A model generated the notes under the pieces. That model ran no database searches. It was given only the letters and a program-made list of their open reading frames with translations, and had not been told where the DNA came from. The position numbers and the translations under genes are program-made. DNA of 60,599 bases from Sabulicella rubraurantiaca (GTDB taxonomy: Bacteria > Pseudomonadota > Alphaproteobacteria > Acetobacterales > Acetobacteraceae), in contig NZ_JAFEUU010000018.1 in assembly GCF_017355885.1 (NCBI RefSeq), positions 1-60,599 of the forward strand, given 5' to 3'. Below, piece after piece: positions 9,080-17,816 of the stretch; position 1 is the stretch's first letter, and each line of letters begins with the position of its first letter.

Positions 9080-9799
9080 CTATCCGCCGACGGCCGCCGT
9101 CTCCACGCCAAGCCTTGCGGCGATTCGCCGTGCCGTCGCTTCCCGCTTCTCCGTGATGGCAGAAACCGCCGTGCGCGCGGCAGCGAGGACCTCCCTCGGG
9201 GCGGTGTCCGGCGTGCCGGAGGCGAAAGGCGGCTCTGGCGCGTATTGCATGTAGAGCTGGATGCCCTGGGCGGCCGCGTCGCCTCGCACCCGCGCCGCCA
9301 CTCGGAGGGCGCCGTCTATGCCAGCGGTGACGCCCGCGGCGCAGACCAGATTGCCGTCCTCCACGACCCGCTCATCGACCGGGATTGCGCCGAAATAGGG
9401 CAGCAGATGGAACGCGGCCCAGTGCGTGGTGGCGCGCCGGCCGCGAAGCAGGCCAGCAGCGCCGCAGATCAAGGCCCCCGTGCAGACCGAGAAAATGCAA
9501 AGCGCATCTGCGGCCTGGGCGCGCAACCAGTCCAGGACCTCCGCATCCTCCATCAGCGCTTCCTGGCCGAAGCCGCCGGGGACATGGAGGATGTCCAGCT
9601 GCGGCGCATCCGCCAGCCGCGCATCGGGCGAAAGCCGCAAACCGCGGACGTCCCGAACCGGCTCTGCCGTCTTGCTGAAGATGCGGTAAGTGGAGTTCGG
9701 AATGCGCGACAGCACTTCGAAGGGCCCCGTCAGGTCGATCTGGTCGAGCCCTTCGAACAGCAGCGAGCCGATCTGCAAGTGACGGTCGGGGTCGATCAT
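9080..9799 (-). CDS. DJ-1/PfpI-family protein, isonitrile hydratase-like (copy 1)
   Basis: A 239-residue member of the class-I glutamine-amidotransferase/DJ-1 superfamily. The N-terminal IGSLLFEGLDQIDLTGPFEVL and the nucleophile elbow FSVCTGALICGAAGLL match isonitrile hydratase (InhA of pseudomonads), which hydrates isonitriles to N-formamides. The cysteine in SVCTGA is the likely nucleophile. The ATG at 9799 was chosen because upstream residues are not family-like. It is divergent from a nitrilase across a 277-bp promoter region that holds an inverted repeat, which suggests linked nitrile and isonitrile metabolism. A second copy lies at 32174-32872. Confidence 0.82.
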   Translation of the reverse strand: MIDPDRHLQIGSLLFEGLDQIDLTGPFEVLSRIPNSTYRIFSKTAEPVRDVRGLRLSPDARLADAPQLDILHVPGGFGQEALMEDAEVLDWLRAQAADALCIFSVCTGALICGAAGLLRGRRATTHWAAFHLLPYFGAIPVDERVVEDGNLVCAAGVTAGIDGALRVAARVRGDAAAQGIQLYMQYAPEPPFASGTPDTAPREVLAAARTAVSAITEKREATARRIAARLGVETAAVGG

Positions 9800-9987
9800 G
9801 CTCTTGGCCCTTCTGGAAAATGGGGGCCGCTTGCAGCAGAGCGCGGCGTGCAGCTCAGGACGCAAGCGTAGCCGCCATCAGGATCGAGGAATCACTTCCC
9901 TAGCTCCTCGAGTTTGGACGCAAGAGGATGGGCCCGCAACTCCGATCACCGTTCAACGGGCCGTCACGCCGCCAGGGCCGGAGGCCT

Positions 9988-10013
9988 GCGCAAACGCGCG
10001 ACGGCGTTTGCAA
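9988..10013. promoter_or_regulatory. inverted repeat in the isonitrile hydratase/nitrilase divergent promoter
   Basis: GCAAACGC at 9990-9997 and GCGTTTGC at 10004-10011 form a perfect 8-bp inverted repeat with a six-base spacer. The site lies about 65 bp before the nitrilase start and 190 bp before the divergent gene. It could be an operator for the LysR-type regulator encoded just after the nitrilase. Confidence 0.45.
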
Positions 10014-10076
10014 CGATGGCGGGTGCCACTGCCCACTATCGTCACGGCATGATCGGGGAAACCGAGGAACGCCCTC

Positions 10077-11093
10077 ATGCCCCTGCCGAGGATCATGGTT
10101 GCCGCTGCACATTTGGCGCCGGTATGGATGGACGCCGCCGCAACGGCGGATAAGGCCTGCGACGCGATTGCCGAGGCTGCGCGGAAGGGCGCCGGGCTGA
10201 TCGCCTTCCCGGAGAGCTTCATTCCCGGCTTTCCGGCATGGACGGCGCTCGCTGCGCCCATCCTCACCCATGATTTCTTTGCACGCTTCGCCGCCAACTC
10301 CATCCGCGCCGACGGGCCAGAGGTCATGCGGCTTCGCCAGGCTGCGCGGCGGCATGGCGTTCACGTCTCCTTCGGCTTCAGCGAATCCACCGATGCTTCG
10401 CTTGGCTGCCTGTGGAACAGCAACATGCTGCTGGGGCCGGACGGCACGGTGCTGAACCACCGCCGCAAGCTGGTGCCGACCTATTACGAAAAGCTGGTCT
10501 GGGCGCCGGGCGACGCCGAGGGGCTGCGCGTGGTGGATTCACCCATGGGACGCGTCGGCGTTCTGATCTGTGGCGAGAACACCAATCCCCTCGCCCGCTA
10601 CAGCCTGATGGCCGAGGGCGAGCAGCTCCACCTCGCCACCTTCCCGCCGATCTGGCCCACACGCGTGCCCGGCGATGCCGCAGCCTACGACATCGAGGAG
10701 GCGATCCGCATCCGCTGCGGCGCGCATTCCTTCGAGGCCAAGTGCTTCACCCTCGTCGCCTCCTCCCTGCTCGGCCGCGTGGCGGCTGAGGCGCTCTCCT
10801 CCCTTTCGCCCGAGGCGGCCCGCGTGGTGAAAGGCACGCCACGGGCGGTGAGCATGGCGATCGGGCCCGATGGCCGGCAGATCGGCCAGAGCCAGCGCGA
10901 GGAAGGGCTGCTGCTCGTGGAGATGGACCTCGCCGCCTGCGTCGAGCCCAAGCAGTTCCATGACGTGGTCGGCTACTACAACCGCTTCGACATCTTCCGC
11001 CTGTCCGTGGACCGCACGCCGCGCGAGCCCATCCGCTTCGAGGACAGCCCTGGCCTGGGCCGCACCTATCCCGACATCGACCCGGCAGCCTGA
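10077..11093 (+). CDS. nitrilase-family carbon-nitrogen hydrolase
   Basis: A 338-residue nitrilase superfamily enzyme with the full catalytic set: Glu46 (FPES), Lys131 (HRRKLVPTYYE) and Cys165 (ICGENTNP). The CGEN context and the length of about 340 residues match true nitrilases (arylaceto- or aliphatic nitrile to acid plus ammonia) better than amidases. GAGGA lies 8 bases before the ATG. It is followed after 68 bp by a LysR gene and is divergent from an isonitrile-hydratase-like gene. Confidence 0.88.
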   Translation: MPLPRIMVAAAHLAPVWMDAAATADKACDAIAEAARKGAGLIAFPESFIPGFPAWTALAAPILTHDFFARFAANSIRADGPEVMRLRQAARRHGVHVSFGFSESTDASLGCLWNSNMLLGPDGTVLNHRRKLVPTYYEKLVWAPGDAEGLRVVDSPMGRVGVLICGENTNPLARYSLMAEGEQLHLATFPPIWPTRVPGDAAAYDIEEAIRIRCGAHSFEAKCFTLVASSLLGRVAAEALSSLSPEAARVVKGTPRAVSMAIGPDGRQIGQSQREEGLLLVEMDLAACVEPKQFHDVVGYYNRFDIFRLSVDRTPREPIRFEDSPGLGRTYPDIDPAA

Positions 11094-11161
11094 ACACGAC
11101 GCTTGCCTGCCCGGCCAGCAGCCTGCGAGCATCCGGCATCCCATTCATGGATGCAGGAGTG

Positions 11162-12073
11162 ATGCCGAGACAGCTCGACTGGAGCACCCTGCCGTTCTTC
11201 CTGGAGCTGGCGAGGCAAGGCCGGCTCGCCCCGGCGGCGCGCCGCCTCCGCGTGGACCACACGACGGTGAGCCGGCGCGTGGCGGAGCTGGAGAAGGCGC
11301 TCGACCTCAAGCTGTTTGACCGCAACGCCGATGGCTTCGCGCTGACCGAGGCCGGCCGGACCCTGATGCCGCACGCCGAGGCAATGGAGGCCCAGGCCCT
11401 CGCCATAGCCGACCGCCAGGCAGGGCCAGGAGCCGGCGTCTCGGGCCGGGTGCGTGTGGCGAGCATGGAGGGCATCGCGGCGCATTATCTGGCGCGGCGC
11501 CTGCCCCTTCTCGCGCAACGCCATCCCGGAATCATGGTCGAGCTGGTCACCTCGCCGGCCCTGTTCAACCTCACGAAGCGCGAGGCTGATATCAGCCTGT
11601 CCTTCGTGCCGATGCGCGGACCGAAGCTGGAGATCCGGCGCATCGGCGGCTTTGCGCTGTTCCTCTACGCATCCCCGACCTACCTCGCGGAGCACGGCAC
11701 GCCCAAGGCGCCCGAGGACCTCGCGCATCACCGCTTCGTGGATTACGTCGAGGATCTCGTGCAGATCCCCGAGGTACACTGGCTGCTGGACGTGGTCTCC
11801 GCGCCGCAGGTCTGTTTCCGGTCCTCCTCCATGTATGCGCAGGCGACCGCAGCGGCAAACGGGGCTGGGCTGGTACTGCTGCCCTCCTTCGCAGGCGAAA
11901 CCGATCCGCGCCTCGTGCCCGTGCTCAAGCCGCATGTCCGGACGGAGCGGCCGGTCTATCTCGCGGTGCACGAGGATCTGGCCTGGGTGCCGCGGCTGCG
12001 CGAGACGGTGCGCTTCCTGGAGGAGACGCTGGCGGCCGACCACCGCTTCCTCCTGGAAGGCGCGGAGGAGTGA
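11162..12073 (+). CDS. LysR-family transcriptional regulator
   Basis: A 303-residue LysR protein. The winged-helix domain is visible at residues 5-65 (FLELARQGRLAPAARRLRV, then TTVSRRVAELEKAL), followed by a co-inducer-binding domain. An in-frame ATG at 11147 would add five residues. The later ATG fits the family N-terminus better, although its AGGAG sits close. It follows the nitrilase in the same direction and precedes a molybdoenzyme by 76 bp. It may regulate the nitrilase, the divergent isonitrile-hydratase-like gene or the molybdoenzyme. Confidence 0.88.
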   Translation: MPRQLDWSTLPFFLELARQGRLAPAARRLRVDHTTVSRRVAELEKALDLKLFDRNADGFALTEAGRTLMPHAEAMEAQALAIADRQAGPGAGVSGRVRVASMEGIAAHYLARRLPLLAQRHPGIMVELVTSPALFNLTKREADISLSFVPMRGPKLEIRRIGGFALFLYASPTYLAEHGTPKAPEDLAHHRFVDYVEDLVQIPEVHWLLDVVSAPQVCFRSSSMYAQATAAANGAGLVLLPSFAGETDPRLVPVLKPHVRTERPVYLAVHEDLAWVPRLRETVRFLEETLAADHRFLLEGAEE

Positions 12074-12149
12074 GAAGGCGCGTGGCTGCACGGCCCCTCG
12101 CGCCGATGCCGCCTTCTTCCACGGCCCCGGATTGGCGCAGCCTTTCGGC

Positions 12150-13151
12150 ATGACCGAGATGCCCGAAGCAGCGCCGCGCGTCACACTGGATCCTCCCGGG
12201 CTGACGCGTCGCATTCCGTTGCAGCCGCACCAGATGACGGCTGCCGTGACGCCCACCGACCAGCTCTTCATGCTGGCGCATCTGGGCATCGCACGGCCGC
12301 AGGTTTCCGGGTGGAGCCTGCGCGTCGAGGGCATGGTGGATCGGCCGCTGACCCTGTCGCTCGACGAGCTGAAGGCGATGCCGCAGGCGAGGGTGGAAGC
12401 AGTTCACCAATGTGCCGGCAGCCCGCTGGAGCCGACCGTGCCAACGCGTCGTGCCGCCTGCGTCATCTGGGAGGGGGTCCGGCTGACGGAGGTGCTCGCT
12501 TCAGCCGGCGTCACGCCCGGTGCCGCCTTCCTCTGGTCGGACGGCGCCGATGGCGGGACCTTCGCGGGAACTCCGGTGCCCTTCTATCGAAAGGACCTGC
12601 CTCTCTGGCGTGTGGCGGAAGACGTCCTGCTGGCAACCCGCCTGAACGGCGCGCCCATCCCAGATGAACATGGCGGGCCCTTGCGGCTGGTGGTGCCTGG
12701 CTTCTTTGGGACGAATTCCGTCAAATGGCTTTGGCGCCTCATCCTGGCCGAACGCCGCGCCGATGGTCCCTTCACCACCACCTACTACAATGACCGCTTG
12801 CCGGATGGGACCGCCCGGCCTGTCTGGTCGCTGGCGCCCGAGGCCGTCTTCACCACGCCTGCGCCCGGTGATCTCCTCGGAGCCACTTCCCAGCTGCGCG
12901 GCTGGGCCTGGTCCGACGCGCCTGTCACCCGGGTCGAGGTCAGCGAGGATGGCGGCGAGGGCTGGTGCGTGGCCCGGCTGGATGAGAGGCGCGACCGGGC
13001 ATGGCAGGCCTGGTCCCTCCAATGGCATTTCCTCCGCCGCGGCGCGACCCGGCTGATGTGCCGCGCCACCGATGCGGCAGGCGCCACCCAGCCGCTGGAT
13101 GGCGCCCGCAACGCCGTCCATGCCGTGGAGGTTGTGGTGCGCGAAGGCTGA
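12150..13151 (+). CDS. sulfite-oxidase-family molybdopterin enzyme
   Basis: A 333-residue protein with the sulfite oxidase fold: an oxidoreductase molybdopterin domain (residues 20-210) holding the molybdenum-ligand cysteine Cys88 in VHQCAGSP, then FFGTNSVKWLWRL, and a C-terminal Mo-cofactor dimerisation domain (residues 225-330, RGWAWSDAPVTRVEVSEDGG). No heme domain and no clear Tat signal are seen, so it may be cytoplasmic unless a longer N-terminus exists. The frame is open far upstream through the LysR gene, but the first family-like residues follow the ATG at 12150. It ends 9 bp before the convergent NrtABC-like operon. The substrate is unknown. Confidence 0.85.
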   Translation: MTEMPEAAPRVTLDPPGLTRRIPLQPHQMTAAVTPTDQLFMLAHLGIARPQVSGWSLRVEGMVDRPLTLSLDELKAMPQARVEAVHQCAGSPLEPTVPTRRAACVIWEGVRLTEVLASAGVTPGAAFLWSDGADGGTFAGTPVPFYRKDLPLWRVAEDVLLATRLNGAPIPDEHGGPLRLVVPGFFGTNSVKWLWRLILAERRADGPFTTTYYNDRLPDGTARPVWSLAPEAVFTTPAPGDLLGATSQLRGWAWSDAPVTRVEVSEDGGEGWCVARLDERRDRAWQAWSLQWHFLRRGATRLMCRATDAAGATQPLDGARNAVHAVEVVVREG

Positions 13152-13160
13152 AGGAGGGCT

Positions 13161-13934
13161 TCAAGCCGCCGCGTGGTGGCCGCCATAGAGGAAGTCCAGC
13201 ATCTGGTGCTTCAGCGAGGCGTAGCCCGGCTGCTCGGCCAGGGTCCGGCGGTCACGCGGCCGAGCCAGCGGCACGGGCACCACGCGTGCGATCCGCGCAC
13301 CGGGCCCCGTGCTCATCAGCGCGACGCGGTCGGCGAGAAGCAGCGCCTCGTCCACATCATGCGTGACGAGCAGGACCGTGGTGCCGCTCGCCTCCACGAT
13401 ACGGGACAACTCCTCCTGCAGCCCGCCACGGGTCAGTGCGTCCAAGGCACCGAAGGGCTCGTCCAGCAGCAGCACCTGCGGTTCGATCGCGAGGGCGCGC
13501 GCAATTCCGACCCGCTGCTTCATGCCGCCGGAAATCTCATTCGGCCGACGCTCTGCCGCGGCGGAGAGGCCAACCCTGCCCAGGGCTGAGTCCGCCCGTT
13601 CCCGCAGCCGCGCCTGTGCCTCGCCCCGGAACCGGGGGCGCAGAGCCAGCAGCACGTTCTCTCGGCAGCTCAGCCAGGGAAGCAGGGCGTGGCTCTGGAA
13701 CACCATGGCCCGGTCCGGCCCAGGGCCGGTGACAGGGCGGCCGCCCGACGCGACGCTTCCGCCCGACGCGGCCTGGAGGCCGGCCACCGCGTTCAGCAGC
13801 GTGGACTTGCCGCATCCCGAATGCCCGATCAGCGCCACCACCTCTCCCGGGCGCACCGACAGGGAGACGCGGTCCAGCGCAAGGTAGGGACCGAAGCGAA
13901 CCGACAGGTCGCGGATCTCGACGGCGGCGCTCAT
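13161..13934 (-). CDS. NitT/TauT-family ABC transporter ATP-binding protein (NrtD/SsuB-like)
   Basis: A 257-residue ATPase with Walker A GHSGCGKST (residues 37-45), signature ISGGMKQRVGIARAL and Walker B VLLLDEPFGALDALT, followed by VTHDVDEALLLADRV. These are typical of nitrate, sulfonate, taurine and cyanate importers. The ATG at 13934 overlaps the permease stop by 4 bp. The same frame stays open antisense through the permease, but that part is not protein-like. It is the last gene of the leftward receptor-permease-ATPase operon. Confidence 0.92.
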   Translation of the reverse strand: MSAAVEIRDLSVRFGPYLALDRVSLSVRPGEVVALIGHSGCGKSTLLNAVAGLQAASGGSVASGGRPVTGPGPDRAMVFQSHALLPWLSCRENVLLALRPRFRGEAQARLRERADSALGRVGLSAAAERRPNEISGGMKQRVGIARALAIEPQVLLLDEPFGALDALTRGGLQEELSRIVEASGTTVLLVTHDVDEALLLADRVALMSTGPGARIARVVPVPLARPRDRRTLAEQPGYASLKHQMLDFLYGGHHAAA

Positions 13935-14815
13935 TCGGCGAAGCCCCATCGCCGCCCGGCCGCGGCCAGTGCCTGATCCAGCGCCAATCCGACGCCGCCG
14001 ATCAAGAAGATGGCCACGATCATCGCCGCGATCTGCAGGTTGTTCCATTCGTTCCAGATGAAATAGCCGATGCCCGACTGCGCCCCCACCATCTCGGCCG
14101 CGACGATGACGAACCAGGCGATGCCGATCGAAAGCCGGGCGCCGACCAGGATCATCGGCACGGTCGCCGGCAGGACCACGCGCCACACCGTTTCCAGCCG
14201 CGACAGGCCGAAGACGCGTGCGACGTTGCGCCATTCGGCGCGCAGTCCGGCAGCGCCCGCCGCGGTGTTCAGCAGGATGGGCCAGAGCGCCGAGATGAAG
14301 ATGATGAAGATCGCCGCCGCCGCGCTGTCCTTCAGCGCGTAAAGGGCGAGCGGCATCCAGGCGAGAGGGGAGATCGGCCGCAGGATCTGGAAATACGGAT
14401 CCAGCGCGCGGCTGAGGCGTGGCGAAAGGCCGATGGCGAAGCCCAGCGGCAGCCCCACGGCGAGCGCCATCACCCAGCCCAGCGCGACGCGGCCCAGCGA
14501 CACTAGGAGGTGGAGCCCAATGCCCAGATTGCCGGGCGTCGAGCCGTCGAAGGCACGGGCGGCGAGTTCGCCTGCCTTCTCCAGCACCGCGGCAGGCGAA
14601 GGCAGCCCGGCTCCGGCCTGTGCAGCAGCGCCCCCCATCAGCGCGGCGTATTCGGGATCGACGGCCTCGGTGACGGAGCCACCAGTCGTCGCCCAATGCC
14701 ACGCCGCCAAAATGACGATGCCAAGGAGGATGGCACCCACGCCGGGCCGGTCCAGCGGGTGGACCCTGGGCTTCGGCTGCACCATCGCTTGCGGCTCACC
14801 CGCGTCGAGCGGCAC
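13931..14815 (-). CDS. NrtB-like ABC transporter permease
   Basis: A 294-residue inner-membrane permease with the family segment ILRPISPLAWMPLALYALKD and the EAA-type loop around GLSRLETVWRVVLPATVPMIL. NrtB and CmpB share the long periplasmic region before the second membrane helix seen here (residues 50-100). The start is a GTG at 14815 with AAGG upstream, overlapping the receptor gene by 20 bp. An ATG at 14785 is an alternative. It works with the adjacent ATPase and receptor. Confidence 0.9.
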   Translation of the reverse strand: MPLDAGEPQAMVQPKPRVHPLDRPGVGAILLGIVILAAWHWATTGGSVTEAVDPEYAALMGGAAAQAGAGLPSPAAVLEKAGELAARAFDGSTPGNLGIGLHLLVSLGRVALGWVMALAVGLPLGFAIGLSPRLSRALDPYFQILRPISPLAWMPLALYALKDSAAAAIFIIFISALWPILLNTAAGAAGLRAEWRNVARVFGLSRLETVWRVVLPATVPMILVGARLSIGIAWFVIVAAEMVGAQSGIGYFIWNEWNNLQIAAMIVAIFLIGGVGLALDQALAAAGRRWGFAE

Positions 14816-16112
14816 GGAGTTCGCCTTGCGGATCGTTGCTGTCGAAGGGCCGGCCCAGCACGGTCAGCCGCCCGAAGCCGGGCTCGGGAGCCGAGGCGCC
14901 GGCCTCGCGCAGAAGGCGTTGCGCGTCTGTCGCCAGCATGACCTCACGCGCCAGGGCCTTCGCATCGGTGCTGCCGGGCAGCATGTTCCAGCGCTGCATC
15001 TGCACCGTCAGCCACACCGCCATCGCATAATCGGGGAAGGGATTGTAGGTGACGCGATCCGTGGTGCTCCTCACCTGCCCCAGCCCGTCGGCGTAGCGGC
15101 CGGTCAGGACCTGGTTCAGGACCACCTCCGGCGCATTCACGTATTCGGCCCGAGCCAGGATCGGCGCCATGCCCGAGCGCGAGGCAGGATCCGCACAATG
15201 CACGCCGGACTCCACCGCGCCACGGAACGCGGCGAGGAACGTGTTGGGGTGCTGCTGGATCCATGCGCTCGTCGCGGTGATGGAGCAGCAGGGATGCCCG
15301 TCCCAGATCTCCTTGGATAGGGCATGGATGAAGCCCACGCCTTCATAGACAGCGCGCTGTGGTCCCGGCTCGCCTCCGAAGAACCCATCCACGCTGCCGA
15401 CGCGCAGCTGGGAGACGTATTCACTTGGCGGCGTGACGCGGATGACGATGTCGCGATCCGGATCCAGCCCCGCATTGGCGACATAGGCGCGCAGTTGCAG
15501 GTTCTGGTGCGACTGCTCGAAGGGAACGGCGAAGCGGAAGCCCCGCCAGTTACGCGGATCGCGATTCTCCCGGTGGCGGTTGGCCAGAACCAGCGCGTTG
15601 CCGTTCTGGTTCAGCACGGTCAGCACCTTGGTCGGGATTACTGTGCCGCCGACGCCCGCGGTGGTGGACAGAGCGACCGGCATGACCTGCTGCGAGATGT
15701 CGAGTTCCCCGGCCAGCATGCGGTCGCGGATCAGCGCGATGCCAGGAACCTTGACGAGGTCGAGGGCGATGCCGTGCTTCGCGTAGATGCCGCGCTCATG
15801 ACCGATGACCAGCGGCGCGGCGCAGGTGAGGGGCAGGAATCCCGCCTTGAGGGTGCGCTTCTCCGGCGCAGCCCGCTCCTGCGCGAGGGCATGGAGGTCG
15901 CCAAGCGGCAGCAGGTCGCCGAGTGCGGCCAGGAGCGTGCCGGCACCGACACTGCGCAGAAGGCGCCGTCGCAGCACCCGGTCCGGGAAGACGGCACGGA
16001 TCAGCCCGCCCTCCACCGCGGACGAGGTCGCCCCGGCCGGTGAGCAGCCGAGAGGCTGATCGCCGCAGCCGCACAGCCCAGGCCCATGACGGCCTGCCAT
16101 CCTCGGTCTCAT
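14796..16112 (-). CDS. NrtA/CmpA-like ABC transporter receptor with Tat-type signal
   Basis: A 438-residue receptor of the nitrate/bicarbonate/cyanate class. A twin-arginine-like signal (RRRLLRSVGAGTLLAALG) lies about 48 residues in, preceded by an unusually long N-terminus. The start is supported by AGGAGG placed five bases before the ATG at 16112. The NrtA-like blocks LKAGFLPLTCAAPLVIGHERGIY and GVGFIHALSKEIWDGHPCC are visible. It is the first gene of the operon. No assimilatory nitrate or nitrite reductase lies nearby, so the ligand may be cyanate, a nitrile-derived acid or another small anion. Confidence 0.88.
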   Translation of the reverse strand: MRPRMAGRHGPGLCGCGDQPLGCSPAGATSSAVEGGLIRAVFPDRVLRRRLLRSVGAGTLLAALGDLLPLGDLHALAQERAAPEKRTLKAGFLPLTCAAPLVIGHERGIYAKHGIALDLVKVPGIALIRDRMLAGELDISQQVMPVALSTTAGVGGTVIPTKVLTVLNQNGNALVLANRHRENRDPRNWRGFRFAVPFEQSHQNLQLRAYVANAGLDPDRDIVIRVTPPSEYVSQLRVGSVDGFFGGEPGPQRAVYEGVGFIHALSKEIWDGHPCCSITATSAWIQQHPNTFLAAFRGAVESGVHCADPASRSGMAPILARAEYVNAPEVVLNQVLTGRYADGLGQVRSTTDRVTYNPFPDYAMAVWLTVQMQRWNMLPGSTDAKALAREVMLATDAQRLLREAGASAPEPGFGRLTVLGRPFDSNDPQGELRAARRG

Positions 16113-16343
16113 CTTCGCCTCCTTGTCTTTGTGGGGAGGCTAACAGCAGGCCCGGACAGACGGTGCGGGAATCTCTGCAAGGGGCCTCGCCGGCGCGCGC
16201 AACGGGCCGGGGTCGCCCGCGCGGTTTGAACAACGCGCGGAGAAAGGGACGCGCAGCCCTGCAAATGGTCTCGCGATTTTTCCCCAGGGACATCGGCCTG
16301 GCCCCTGTCATGCTGAGCGGCATCACGACGGGGAACTCACCTC

Positions 16344-16667
16344 ATGGCCGTCCCTTACCAAGTGAAATCGGTGGAGGCGGTGATGACCGGCACCGACATC
16401 ACCGTCCGCCGCCTCACACTCGCGCCAGGGGAGGAGATTCCCTGGCACCGGCATAGCGCCACGGACGATCTCTGCGTGCTTCTCGAGGGCGCGCTGAATG
16501 TAGAGTTGCGCGAGCCCGAGGAGAAGCTGCGGCTCACGCCCGGCGGCAGCCACCGGACCCCTGCCGGACGGCCGCATCGTCTGTCCAATGCAGGCGGGGC
16601 CGATTGCTCCTTCCTCCTCATCCAGGGCGTGGGCACGCGCGATTTCCAGCGCCTGAGGGACGCATGA
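16344..16667 (+). CDS. small single-domain cupin
   Basis: A 107-residue cupin. The metal-binding first motif is PGEEIPWHRHSATDDLCVLLEG (His-x-His, with a later acidic residue) and the second is GGSHRTPAGRPHRLSN. Small cupins of this kind bind a metal and act as isomerases, dioxygenases or sensors. The function here is unknown. The stop overlaps the start of the next gene, a TctC receptor, by 4 bp (ATGA), so the two are translated together. The cupin may act on or sense the compound imported through that receptor. Confidence 0.82.
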   Translation: MAVPYQVKSVEAVMTGTDITVRRLTLAPGEEIPWHRHSATDDLCVLLEGALNVELREPEEKLRLTPGGSHRTPAGRPHRLSNAGGADCSFLLIQGVGTRDFQRLRDA

Positions 16668-17623
16668 CCTCGCGCCGCCTGCTGCTCGCCCTCCCTGCAC
16701 TCCTCGCCGCGCACGCAGGCCAGGCCCAGGCGTGGGCGCCCACGCGTCCGATACGTTTCGTGCTGCCGCTCGCCTCGGGTGGCAGCCTGGACGCGCTGGC
16801 CCGGCTGATCGGAGCCAAGATCTCCCCTGCACTGGGTCAGCCCGTGGTGGTGGAGCCCCGGCCCGGCGCGGGCGGCAACCTGGCTTTCGAGCACGTCGCC
16901 CGCGCCGCGCCGGATGGCCACACGATCCTGGTCGGCTGGGACTCGCTGGTGATCAACCCGGCCCTCTATGGCCGTGTCCCCTATGACCCGATGCGCGATT
17001 TCGCGCCGGTGATCCAGACGATCGCGGCGCCACAGACCCTGGTGGTCCGCGCCGATGGTCCGCGTGACCTGCCAGCCCTGCTCGCCGCGGCGCGGAGCGC
17101 CCCCTTGAGCTGGGCATCCCCCGGCAATGGGAGCATCGGCCACCTGACAGGAGAGTTGTTCCGCGGCGCCGCTGGCCTGCGTGATTTCGAGCACGTGCCC
17201 TATCGCGGCGCGGCCCCGGCCGTGACGGATTTGCTGGCGGGCGTGGTCAGCGCGCTCTGGGTCAGCCTGCCCGCCGTGACCGAGCATGTGCGCGACGGCC
17301 GCTTCCGCGCGCTGCTCGTCACCGGGGAAGCGCGTTCCCCTGCCCTGCCGGCCGTGCCGACGGCGAGGGAGGCCGGTTTCGCGGATCTGGTGGTGGTGTC
17401 CTGGCAGGGCCTGCTGGCCCCTGCGGCCACTCCCGGCGCGATCCTGTCCCGGCTCAACGCCGAGGTGAATGCGGCTCTCGCCACCCCCGAGCTGCGGAGC
17501 TGGCTGGCTGCCCAAGGCTCCGAGCCCGTGGGTGGCCCACCAGAAGTCCTGAGAGCGCAGCTTCGCGGCGACCTGCCTCGCTGGGCCGAGGTGGTGCGCA
17601 GTTCGGGCGCGAAGCTGGACTGA
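16664..17623 (+). CDS. TctC/Bug-type periplasmic solute receptor 2
   Basis: A 319-residue receptor with signal peptide SRRLLLALPALLAAHAGQAQA and hallmarks RPIRFVLPLASGGSLD and VEPRPGAGGNLAFE. The ATG at 16664 overlaps the cupin stop, which fixes the start even though the frame is open 20 codons upstream. It is an orphan with no TctAB in the window. A short hairpin follows at 17630. Confidence 0.9.
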   Translation: MTSRRLLLALPALLAAHAGQAQAWAPTRPIRFVLPLASGGSLDALARLIGAKISPALGQPVVVEPRPGAGGNLAFEHVARAAPDGHTILVGWDSLVINPALYGRVPYDPMRDFAPVIQTIAAPQTLVVRADGPRDLPALLAAARSAPLSWASPGNGSIGHLTGELFRGAAGLRDFEHVPYRGAAPAVTDLLAGVVSALWVSLPAVTEHVRDGRFRALLVTGEARSPALPAVPTAREAGFADLVVVSWQGLLAPAATPGAILSRLNAEVNAALATPELRSWLAAQGSEPVGGPPEVLRAQLRGDLPRWAEVVRSSGAKLD

Positions 17624-17629
17624 CGGCAC

Positions 17630-17646
17630 GGGCGGCTGGGCTGCCC
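17630..17646 (+). terminator. hairpin after TctC receptor 2
   Basis: GGGCGGC, a three-base loop and GCTGCCC form a seven-pair stem with one G-T pair, starting 7 bp after the receptor stop. No T-run follows, so it is a weak terminator candidate. Confidence 0.35.
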
Positions 17647-17816
17647 GCAGCTTCATCGCACGCGGCTAGCCCTCCGGACGAACCACTCTAGCGCCAGCGC
17701 AGCGACTGCGGAGAAGCGCATCGTTGCGCGGTGGTTAGCCGCCGATCTCGACGTTTGCCTCCATCGCCTCGACAATCAGCGTCTTCGCTATTCGGCGAGA
17801 TCGGGAGAGGCACGCG

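Noticed and set aside
16217-16240. CCGCGCG/CGCGCGG hairpin between the NrtA-like and cupin genes
   Set aside because: Pure CG stems of seven bases are expected often in DNA this GC-rich, and nothing else marks it as regulatory.
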